This document shows positions 1-6,730 of a stretch of DNA of 28,284 nt, in pieces. The notes under the pieces are model-generated. The model saw only the letters and a program-made list of their open reading frames with translations. It was not told where the DNA came from and searched no databases. The stretch comes from an uncultured Bacteroidia bacterium (GTDB lineage: Bacteria; Bacteroidota; Bacteroidia; Bacteroidales; CAJPTX01). The translations under genes were made by a program, and so were the position numbers. The stretch is taken from positions 1 through 28,284 of the forward strand of contig CALHSW010000059.1 of the NCBI GenBank assembly GCA_938038735.1, written 5' to 3'. The first letter of the stretch is position 1, and the number at the start of each line of letters is the position of its first letter.

Positions 1-39
1 AAATAAAATTGCTTGGACATTATCTTTATAGCTTTCCAT
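1..39 (-). CDS. start of a gene running off the left edge (13 codons visible)
   Basis: An ATG at 39-37 on the minus strand opens a frame that stays open to the window edge and begins MESYKDNVQAILF. A purine-rich AGGTAAGT lies just upstream of the ATG as a possible ribosome binding site, and a Bacteroidota-type -7 box (TACCTTTG, 147-140) lies about 100 bases upstream in the same orientation. Only 13 residues are visible, so no family can be named. The stretch is much more AT-rich than the neighbouring operon. It could also be a chance frame inside a long leader. Confidence 0.4.
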   Translation of the reverse strand, partial: MESYKDNVQAILF

Positions 40-139
40 ATACTTACCTATTTATTCAGACTATAGTTTACCGTACCATTTAGCCCTTGTATTGAGAATG
101 TTGCACGAAAAACTGTCTTAAACTATTGCGAGACCCCTG

Positions 140-147
140 CAAAGGTA
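140..147 (-). promoter_or_regulatory. probable -7 promoter box reading left
   Basis: On the minus strand this reads TACCTTTG, an exact match to the Bacteroidota -7 consensus TAnnTTTG. It would start transcription near position 133 and read toward the partial gene at 39-1, leaving a leader of roughly 95 bases. I could not see a clear TTTG -33 element at the expected distance, so the call rests on the -7 box and its position. Confidence 0.45.
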
Positions 148-163
148 TAATATTTTCCCTTGC

Positions 164-218
164 CGAAGAGGGTAACGGCGGGGGCAATATGCGTTCTATT
201 GCCCCGCGTGACCCTTCG
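164..218. repeat. large imperfect inverted repeat (possible terminator of the dcw operon)
   Basis: The inner arms GGGGCAAT (181-188) and ATTGCCCC (198-205) are perfectly complementary around a 9-base loop. Outer arms CGAA-GGGT (164-173, with two bulged bases) and ACCCTTCG (211-218) extend the structure. It lies about 150 bases past the ispE stop and just upstream of the leftward promoter at 140-147. There is no good T tract on either side, so it may be an imperfect terminator of the operon, an mRNA 3' structure, or an operator for the leftward gene. Confidence 0.4.
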
Positions 219-368
219 CCAAAACCCACACGCAATGCCCTCAAAAACCCGCATGAACCCGCCGCAATGCCCCCTCCAAATAACCGCATAAAATTTACGG
301 CCCAATGCAGCCCCGCCCGCAGGGCATCCTCTCAATAGCCAGCACACCCCTACTGCCTTTGCACCGCG
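219..368. other. gene-free stretch after the dcw operon
   Basis: I see no convincing gene here. The stretch contains two imperfect direct copies of a unit starting CGCAATGCCC and ending CCGCAT (231-254 and 263-289), and a short GCCC-TGC-GGGC palindrome near 307-320. Open frames crossing it lack start signals and family resemblance and are taken as chance. Confidence 0.4.
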
Positions 369-1211
369 CTAGCCCTCGCCTATCGATCCAGCGTATACTC
401 TGCACCCTACAAACGTTCCCTCCCCTATCTCCACCGGGGCTCTAAATAGACCATAAATCGATGGGCCACTACCAGAAAGCGACGTAAACACTGCTCCCAA
501 CCTACGTAATTCTCGTGCTATCGCGTCCATCTGGGGGTAACGCCCCACCAGCACCGGCCAAAAGTCGTTTTCCACCCTCCCCTGCCACGCCTCTACTGGG
601 GTGCTTAGTAACACCTCCCGCAGCCCTTGACGGTTTCCATTCGGCTTTACCAACCCAAACGCTTCACCCGTCGAAACATGCACCGGCGGCGTAACCACAA
701 CGATGTACATTCCTCCCACCGGAAGACTTATTGCCTCTAGCTCCTCCCCTCTACCCTCCGCGTAGCACGCCCCCTGACGTAAAAAAAATGGTACATCGCT
801 CCCCAACCGCAACGCAATCCTGTCAATATCCGATTGGGGTACCCCTTTTCTACAATGCTGCGCAAAGCGCTGGAGCGCACTCGCTGCGTCCGATGAACCT
901 CCTCCAAGCCCCGCCCCTAAGGGGATACGCTTACGCAGCTTTACCCTTGCCGGTAGCGGAGAAAAACATTTTAACGCATCGTATGCGCGCCACACCAAAT
1001 TCTCTTCTATCGCCTCTTGCACACTGTACCCCTCTACCTCCAACTGCAGCCCGCTCGCTCCCGCCGAGCCGAACTCCATCAACATCTCGTCGTGGTAGCC
1101 AGGCACCCGTAGAAAAACGGTGCGAAGATCATGGAACCCATCCGCTCGCCGCGCCACCACCTGCAGCCCCACATTTATCTTCGCGCAGGGAATGCACTGC
1201 GCCTCGCTCAT
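369..1211 (-). CDS. ispE: 4-diphosphocytidyl-2-C-methyl-D-erythritol kinase
   Basis: GHMP-superfamily kinase of the MEP isoprenoid pathway: it phosphorylates CDP-methylerythritol at the 2-hydroxyl using ATP. The protein is 280 residues, a normal family length. Visible motifs are the N-terminal AKIN (residues 10-13, with the active-site Lys11), the glycine-rich ATP loop PLGAGLGGGSSDAAS (97-111), GSDVPFF (137-143, likely catalytic Asp139) and the C-terminal SLSGSGPSIYG loop (244-254). I chose the ATG at 1211 because it overlaps the rsmI stop as ATGA and directly precedes the family N-terminus; a longer open frame to 1340 lies inside rsmI and is not needed. It is the last gene of the long operon. 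Its product feeds undecaprenyl phosphate, the lipid carrier used by MraY upstream. Confidence 0.95.
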   Translation of the reverse strand: MSEAQCIPCAKINVGLQVVARRADGFHDLRTVFLRVPGYHDEMLMEFGSAGASGLQLEVEGYSVQEAIEENLVWRAYDALKCFSPLPARVKLRKRIPLGAGLGGGSSDAASALQRFAQHCRKGVPQSDIDRIALRLGSDVPFFLRQGACYAEGRGEELEAISLPVGGMYIVVVTPPVHVSTGEAFGLVKPNGNRQGLREVLLSTPVEAWQGRVENDFWPVLVGRYPQMDAIARELRRLGAVFTSLSGSGPSIYGLFRAPVEIGEGTFVGCRVYAGSIGEG

Positions 1212-1909
1212 TCCGACTTCCCTTCCACGATCACCACGCACTCCCCACGCACCTCCCCTTCTCCGTACTCCTCCAGCACCTCCCCCACTGTACCCCGCAC
1301 GTACGTCTCGTACACCTTCGATATCTCCCGCGCTACGCATACCCGACGACTCTCCCCCACCTCCTCCTGCAACTCATGCAACAGACGCACCAAACGATGG
1401 GGCGACTCGTAGAGCACCACCGTTCGCTCCGACTGCGCCACCGCGGCAATCCGCGTACGACGGCCCTTCTTAACCGGTAGAAAACCCTCAAATACGAAAC
1501 GATCGCACGGCAACCCGCTACCTACTAACGCTGGGATTAGGGCCGTTGGCCCCGGCAAACATGTAACTTCCACCCCTCTACGAATCGCTTCCCGTATCAA
1601 AAGAAAACCGGGGTCCGATATCCCGGGGGTCCCCGCATCCGATACCAACGCTACCCGCGCGCCATCCACAAGCTGCTGAACAAAACGATCCAGCACCGCA
1701 TGCTCGTTATTCAAATGGAACGGGTAGAGCTTGGTCTCTATCTCGTAGTGCTTCAGTAGAATTCCCGTCGTGCGCGTATCCTCCGCCAGGACCATATCCG
1801 CCTCCCGGAGCATACGCAGCGCCCGAAACGTGATATCCTCCAAATTCCCTATCGGCGTTGGCACCACGCTCAAGCAACCCACCCTTTCGTCTTCACCTCT
1901 AGCTGCCAT
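1208..1909 (-). CDS. rsmI: 16S rRNA (cytidine-1402-2'-O)-methyltransferase
   Basis: Tetrapyrrole-methylase-fold SAM enzyme of the RsmI family, which adds the 2'-O methyl to C1402 in the 16S rRNA decoding centre. The 233-residue protein shows the family landmarks in order: VPTPIGNLEDIT near residue 16, LAEDTRTTGILLKHY near 41, SDAGTPGISDPG near 90, LPGPTALIPALVGSGLP near 117 and YESPHRL near 167. Its start overlaps the end of the unknown gene upstream by 11 bases and its stop overlaps the ispE start as ATGA, so translation is probably coupled. The short extra N-terminus (about 10 residues before the first strand) leaves room for a slightly later start. RsmH, which methylates N4 of the same nucleotide, is encoded near the head of this operon. 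Confidence 0.95.
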   Translation of the reverse strand: MAARGEDERVGCLSVVPTPIGNLEDITFRALRMLREADMVLAEDTRTTGILLKHYEIETKLYPFHLNNEHAVLDRFVQQLVDGARVALVSDAGTPGISDPGFLLIREAIRRGVEVTCLPGPTALIPALVGSGLPCDRFVFEGFLPVKKGRRTRIAAVAQSERTVVLYESPHRLVRLLHELQEEVGESRRVCVAREISKVYETYVRGTVGEVLEEYGEGEVRGECVVIVEGKSE

Positions 1910-2627
1910 ACCTCTGCTCTAGTAACATCACAAAACGCTTCACCCCCTCCGACTCCCCATCGTACCTATCTCCACAATACGCCGACAGAAGCCGCACAGC
2001 CTCCTCCACAGACCCCGCTCCGTCCATCAAAGTCACCAACCCTTTAAAGCGCTCCGCATCCCCCCCGCACAGCTCTTGCCGAAAATAAAGGCGATCGTTA
2101 ATAGACATCCCCTTCTCCAAGCTCTTCAACGGCTTGCGACGCATCGACGCATCCACCCTCTCCACCACTTGCTCCGCCGATTCGTAACGCTCCGCCACGC
2201 TCTTCCTCCCCGCTCTCGCATCCTCTTCATGGGGGTGCGCCGCAGCGCCCTCGCTGCCTACCTTCTGCGCCCCCTGCGCCTCGCTCCTCTCTTCCCTGCT
2301 CTCCCCCGCTGCTGGAGCCTCTACCGCCTGCTCGGGCCGCTCCCCACCAACGCTTCTAGGCGCTTCCGCCCCCGCATCCTCTCTGCCCACCTCCTCCGCC
2401 ACCAACGCACCGCACACCTCCCCTCGCAGGGACACCATGCTCGCCGCAGCTCGTGCGTAACGCAGTAGGGACTCCACTTGCTTCCCTAGCTCCTCCAAAG
2501 CCTGCGGGCCATCATCACCCCGCAGAAAGTAGCTATCAATCGCTGTTCTTACCGCGCGGAAAGCCGCACGCTGCTCGCGCACGCAGTAGTGCACCACCTC
2601 ATCGCCCACCCTATCGTTACTTTTCAT
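1899..2627 (-). CDS. conserved protein of unknown function, downstream of ftsZ
   Basis: This 242-residue protein has three parts. Residues 1-80 look helical. Residues about 80-145 are a low-complexity linker rich in Glu, Ala, Gly and Arg. Residues about 163-242 are a compact C-terminal domain beginning KSLEKGMSINDRLYFRQEL, with a later SVEEAVRLLSAYCGD segment and an aromatic end. From memory, this C-terminal pattern (short helix, then INDR-x-x-F-R-x-EL) resembles small uncharacterised proteins common in Bacteroidales; I cannot confirm this without a search. It has no signal peptide or membrane segment, so it is probably cytoplasmic. It overlaps ftsZ by 11 bases upstream and rsmI by 11 bases downstream, so it is made with the divisome proteins. 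No catalytic motif is visible and I do not assign a function. Confidence 0.85.
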   Translation of the reverse strand: MKSNDRVGDEVVHYCVREQRAAFRAVRTAIDSYFLRGDDGPQALEELGKQVESLLRYARAAASMVSLRGEVCGALVAEEVGREDAGAEAPRSVGGERPEQAVEAPAAGESREERSEAQGAQKVGSEGAAAHPHEEDARAGRKSVAERYESAEQVVERVDASMRRKPLKSLEKGMSINDRLYFRQELCGGDAERFKGLVTLMDGAGSVEEAVRLLSAYCGDRYDGESEGVKRFVMLLEQRYGS

Positions 2628-4347
2628 CCTGCTGCTCCCTCAAACTCTCTACCACCCGCTTCGGATTAAACGCTAAGGGATCCACCACCGCCGGGCTACT
2701 CTCTTCTTCAGGCAGCGACATATCCAGCTGCCGCTGTATAGGCTTCCCCGACTCGCGGCTCGCGCTCATCGTCCCCATGCCCGCGGCCGCCATCTTCGTG
2801 CGTCGTCGCTCCGTCGGCGCATTTTTTTCTTCTACTATCAATGGCACTGCCCCTTTGGCCGGCCGCGCCATCTCCGCTATCGCTGGCTGAGGCTCCTGCG
2901 CTTCACCCCCCTTCCATTCAACGCCCCTCTCCGGCTGATTTATCTGCTTCGTCGACGCTTCTAGCGCCTCCCCTTCCTCCTCCTTAGCATTCGTAGACGA
3001 CTCTTCATCAATCGGCTCCTCCTTTCTATACGTATTGAAACCCAGCACCTTACCCGATGCTTTTTGCGCCCCCTTCCGCTTTTCCCGCTTCAACCACTCT
3101 TCATAGTAATCCTTCATTCGCTGGGATAGCGTTTGCGCATTCTTATCCTTAAACTGCGAAAAGAACACCGCAAATTTATACTCCCCCTTCTCCACCAGCG
3201 GGCTCTGGCCGTAGCCAAACTGCAGGGTGAAATCCTCGGGCCCTACATTCGCCAATTCGCGGGCCCTTGTCCCAAGCTCATTGAAATCTTCCATCGAGGG
3301 AGTCACCCCTTCGCCCCACGCCACCTTTATCGTGCAATGGCACGCTCCCTCCACGTTCTTCAAAAACATGAATTCCCCAGGAACCGCAGCGTACAGGAGC
3401 TTAATCAAATCATTCTTCTCTTCCTCCAGGCCCTCTACCGTTGTCAAGCCTTCTACCTTCCCTTCCACGTAGCCTACCACCGCGCATTGCCCCGACTGCT
3501 CTTTGTTTTCCTCCTTCTTGCTCAATCCTCTCGCTAAATCCGCCGCGTCTATGTTCTTCTCTACTGGAACTCCTATCGTTAAAAGAAATGCATTTACCGC
3601 CCGCAGCGCCACCTCGTACAGATGGCGGCTAGCCTCCTCCTGCGACTTCTCCCCGTACGCCCGGTAAAGGCCCTCCTGGTCAATCGGGAAAAAAACTTTC
3701 ACATACTTCTCTATCGGCTCTATCGACTGCACGATCTGATCCATTCGCTCCTGCGACCCCGCCATTAACGGCGTAACCACGATGGCGTAAATTTCAAGGT
3801 AGGGGAAAAGCTTCTTCAGCTCCTCAGCTATCACCTGCGATGCTCCTGCCCCCGTGCCGCCACCATAGCCAAACATCAGCACCACCCGGCAAAAACGGCT
3901 TCCACCCCCCAGCTCTTGCTCCAGCCTACGAAACAGCTCCAGGAACGCTTTGGCATTCTCCAGCATCATCTTTTTCCCCTCCTCGGGATTACCGCCGGCC
4001 CCCTGCCCGTTGAACATCGACATATCCATCGGCGCCTTGCCCTCTTTACCCTTTTCCACCGGCGGTACCGCCCGCTTCAGCTCAAGCATCGGTATGCCTA
4101 GATGCCGCATCAATCGCATCTCGCTGGAGTCCGAATTGACCGCGCATATCCGGATGTTACTATCCATTTTATGCTGCTCTTGCACCTTTATGGCCAACTG
4201 CCCACCCGATCCCCCGATGCCAACCAGCAACGTCTTATCATTCCAATCCTGCGTTAGCTCGGAGAGTTCTTTACTCCCACTCTCTGCAGGCCCCACCATC
4301 CGTATAACCGATGGGACAAACTCCTTGGCTGCTCCCTCTTGTTTCAT
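2617..4347 (-). CDS. ftsZ: highly divergent FtsZ cell division GTPase
   Basis: Tubulin-like GTPase expected to polymerise into the division ring. It sits in the ftsZ position after ftsA and has a strong AGGAGGAA ribosome site 47 bases after the ftsA stop. Landmarks remain: T1 loop GIGGSGGQ (43-50), AVNSD (69-73), GAGGNPEEGKK (116-126), the tubulin signature GGGTGAGAS (162-170), VVT (190-192) and a T7-like NIDAAD (265-270) that keeps the acidic residues needed to activate GTP hydrolysis in a partner subunit. Much else is unlike ordinary FtsZ: about 20 extra Lys/Pro-rich residues before GAGGNPE, PIDQEGL in place of IPND at T6, and an unrecognisable sequence where the usual GENRA region lies. 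At 576 residues it is longer than a typical FtsZ, mainly from a charged C-terminal tail beginning near residue 430. The extreme C-terminus (DPLAFNPKRVVESLRE) may be the FtsA-binding peptide. Confidence 0.85.
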   Translation of the reverse strand: MKQEGAAKEFVPSVIRMVGPAESGSKELSELTQDWNDKTLLVGIGGSGGQLAIKVQEQHKMDSNIRICAVNSDSSEMRLMRHLGIPMLELKRAVPPVEKGKEGKAPMDMSMFNGQGAGGNPEEGKKMMLENAKAFLELFRRLEQELGGGSRFCRVVLMFGYGGGTGAGASQVIAEELKKLFPYLEIYAIVVTPLMAGSQERMDQIVQSIEPIEKYVKVFFPIDQEGLYRAYGEKSQEEASRHLYEVALRAVNAFLLTIGVPVEKNIDAADLARGLSKKEENKEQSGQCAVVGYVEGKVEGLTTVEGLEEEKNDLIKLLYAAVPGEFMFLKNVEGACHCTIKVAWGEGVTPSMEDFNELGTRARELANVGPEDFTLQFGYGQSPLVEKGEYKFAVFFSQFKDKNAQTLSQRMKDYYEEWLKREKRKGAQKASGKVLGFNTYRKEEPIDEESSTNAKEEEGEALEASTKQINQPERGVEWKGGEAQEPQPAIAEMARPAKGAVPLIVEEKNAPTERRRTKMAAAGMGTMSASRESGKPIQRQLDMSLPEEESSPAVVDPLAFNPKRVVESLREQQDEK

Positions 4348-4394
4348 AGCTATTCCTCCTGTTTTTATCTACTCTATTAGATTCTCTTTTCTTT

Positions 4395-5933
4395 CTATGC
4401 TATCGGATCCGTTGGCCCCTGCGAAAGCCTCTGGAATGCATCTAACACTCGCCTACGCAGGCTCTTCCGCCCCACTCCCTTCTTTTCTTCGCGCTCCTCC
4501 TCGCTTGGCTCTTCCGTTGCCTGCTCCGGTGCCTCATGACTCTCTGCAACCTCTTCTTTCTCTTCTTCTATAGCCTCCCCTGCCACCGAGCTTGCCTCTC
4601 TTCGCACTACTTCTTGACTTAGCACGCCGAGCACGCTGTAAAGCGACTCCTCCTTCACCTGCTGCTCCGACTGCTCGCTCACCACCTTATAGTTTCCACT
4701 CCATTTCGTCGGAAGATCTACCATCTCTACCCTTGTCTCCTGCGACAGCTCGAAGCATCTTCCCAAAAACTTGGAAATCCCTTGCAACCCTGCTATTCCC
4801 CCTCCCAGATGCATATGGATATTCAGCCTTGAATAGGAATCCTTAGGGTACCACTTCTGCAGCTCCTGCAGCACCTGTCTCGCCAGCTCCGAAACCGCCT
4901 GCACCGCGTACGACATCACAACGCCGGACCGCCGATTCTCAAACGTCCCATCGCATACCATCTCCTCAAGATTATCTCTTTCGTAGTTAAGGGTGTCAAA
5001 ATTCACTTCTTGCTTTAGGGTTTCATAGGCATACTCCTGCGTGCACCCACGCTCCTCATGCGCCAAGCTTTCGCTAAATTTTGTTCCCACCCCCACTAAC
5101 CACGCGTAGTGCGACAGCTGTAGCTCTCCGCTCTCCCGCCTAAACACCTCGGAAAGAACGCTTTTTGTATGGCCTAGATGCAGGTACAAATGACGCTCTT
5201 TGAACTTCTTCTCCCCTTCTGGCACACCCGCGACTGCCACGCCCTCAAGGTAATACCTCGTCAACGTTATCCCCGACTGCTCTAGCACGGCATCGAAGCG
5301 ATTCACGTACTCCTTCCGGAACATCACGCCTAAATAGTCGCTGGATATAGATTCCGTAAACGTTCCTACTGGGTTCGTCAAGATCCGCTTCACCCCCTCC
5401 TCTCCCGCCGAAGCTTTCCTAGACCCCGCGGAGCTTGAAAGGCTTGATGGCCTCGCAGGGTAGTACTGCACCGGTGAATTATACATCACCTGCCATTCGT
5501 CACTCGCCTCTTCATTCTCCTGCCATGCCTCCGACTGCTTTTGGAATACCGCCAACGTCCCTTCTGTCACCACCTTCGACGAGGTCCCCGCCTTCACCTC
5601 CGTGCATCGCACCGTGTAGGTCTTCTCGCGCACCGTAGCGTTGCCCGCCATGAGCAATACTGCCATCTCCTTCACTTTGAATCCCAATACATTCGACATG
5701 CGCCCCGCCACCTTCGTCACGGCGCGGGTCGTCACCTCCGTATTGCTCACAACGTTATCCCCCATCTCCGTCTGGCGCACCACATAAACCATTGCCGGCC
5801 CCTTCGGCTTATAGGCCGCATCCAGCATCTGCACCGCCAAACGGCACTCGGTTGCCCCAACATCGAGTGCCGCAACGTAGTAAGGACACAGCCCCAGGTT
5901 CACATCCAAAGTCTCTCTCTTGTCGGTCTCCAT
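4395..5933 (-). CDS. ftsA: divergent FtsA, actin-like membrane tether for FtsZ
   Basis: FtsA is the actin-fold protein that anchors FtsZ filaments to the inner membrane. This 512-residue version shows a phosphate-1 motif YYVAALDVGATECRLAV (18-34) and an adenosine-like HLGGGIAGLQGISKF (375-389). The phosphate-2 region, normally close to DIGGGTTD, reads LHLGHTKSVL (251-260), losing the aspartate and the paired threonines. A Ser-rich insertion sits near 162-178. The acidic linker 454-485 leads to a basic amphipathic helix KSLRRRVLDAFQRLSQ (490-505), a typical FtsA membrane-targeting sequence. The start at 5933 follows an AGGGGGG ribosome site, 14 bases after ftsQ. Its assignment rests on gene order plus these landmarks; nucleotide binding may be weak or lost. 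Confidence 0.85.
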   Translation of the reverse strand: METDKRETLDVNLGLCPYYVAALDVGATECRLAVQMLDAAYKPKGPAMVYVVRQTEMGDNVVSNTEVTTRAVTKVAGRMSNVLGFKVKEMAVLLMAGNATVREKTYTVRCTEVKAGTSSKVVTEGTLAVFQKQSEAWQENEEASDEWQVMYNSPVQYYPARPSSLSSSAGSRKASAGEEGVKRILTNPVGTFTESISSDYLGVMFRKEYVNRFDAVLEQSGITLTRYYLEGVAVAGVPEGEKKFKERHLYLHLGHTKSVLSEVFRRESGELQLSHYAWLVGVGTKFSESLAHEERGCTQEYAYETLKQEVNFDTLNYERDNLEEMVCDGTFENRRSGVVMSYAVQAVSELARQVLQELQKWYPKDSYSRLNIHMHLGGGIAGLQGISKFLGRCFELSQETRVEMVDLPTKWSGNYKVVSEQSEQQVKEESLYSVLGVLSQEVVRREASSVAGEAIEEEKEEVAESHEAPEQATEEPSEEEREEKKGVGRKSLRRRVLDAFQRLSQGPTDPIA

Positions 5934-5947
5934 TTTAGCACCCCCCT

Positions 5948-6730
5948 CTATTTTCGTTTACATACCACCTGTTTCCCGTATCGCAATTCGATCCTATCAT
6001 ACTGATTCAACCCATTCCCCGGCAGGGCGGCAGCGTAGAGTGAACGCAACTTCCTTAGCTTATACTCATACCCCGTCATCTCGCCGAGCAGCACGATTTG
6101 ACTCCCCACCCGCGGCACCAACTCCACATTGCTCGTATCGCGAACATACACCTGCGCAATCTGCGCGCGCCAAAATGCATCATCGTACACCTCCCGTAAA
6201 AAACCGTAGAGCTGGCTGTAAAAATCCCCCGCGGACCCATCCAAACGGCTCGGCGTACCCTCAGCCGGTAGCGCCCGCACCGCGCCGCTTACCACCAGCG
6301 CCGGCGACACGTACCCCGGCATCGCCGTGAACACGTACCCATCGCGCGCGATGTACCACGACTCCCCCCTGCGCGGCATCACCCGCGCTATCGCCTCCCG
6401 CTGCTTCACCATCACGCACAAACGCCCATCCATGTCCACGTACGCATCGCACTTTGCCACCGGCGCCAACGACGACACCATCGACTCCACCTCATGGGTA
6501 TTTATCGACAGCAGCGAATGCCCCACGGGGTCCCCCATCTTCCCGCGCAGCATGCCCAGCAGCCGGTCGTGCGTCAAAAACTTCACCTGCATATGGTCGT
6601 GCGACTCCACAACCACCGACGCGCATTGCATCGCGCTCCGCGCCTCAGACGCAACGCCAAAGCCTAGCACCACCACCACCACCAGGGCCACCCCTACGCC
6701 CAGGTCCACCCACTGCCGCTTAATGCTCAT
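5948..6730 (-). CDS. ftsQ: FtsQ/DivIB-type division protein
   Basis: FtsQ is a bitopic inner membrane protein that links early and late divisome proteins. The 260-residue protein has one N-terminal membrane segment (about 9-27, a run of Val, Leu and Gly) followed by a periplasmic region with a POTRA-like stretch (about 35-110) and a beta-rich C-terminal part ending at a basic tail. Sequence identity in this family is low, so gene order (murC-ftsQ-ftsA-ftsZ) carries much of the weight. The ATG at 6730 overlaps the end of murC by 11 bases and follows an AGGAGGGG ribosome site inside murC. Confidence 0.88.
   Translation of the reverse strand: MSIKRQWVDLGVGVALVVVVVLGFGVASEARSAMQCASVVVESHDHMQVKFLTHDRLLGMLRGKMGDPVGHSLLSINTHEVESMVSSLAPVAKCDAYVDMDGRLCVMVKQREAIARVMPRRGESWYIARDGYVFTAMPGYVSPALVVSGAVRALPAEGTPSRLDGSAGDFYSQLYGFLREVYDDAFWRAQIAQVYVRDTSNVELVPRVGSQIVLLGEMTGYEYKLRKLRSLYAAALPGNGLNQYDRIELRYGKQVVCKRK

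Noticed and set aside
1212..1340. N-terminal extension of ispE
   Set aside because: It overlaps rsmI by over 120 bases and is Gly/Arg-rich with no kinase resemblance.
731..1480. Long plus-strand open frame of 249 codons
   Set aside because: It lies antisense to ispE and rsmI, is rich in Pro, Ser, Arg and His as expected from the complement of GC-rich genes, and resembles no family.
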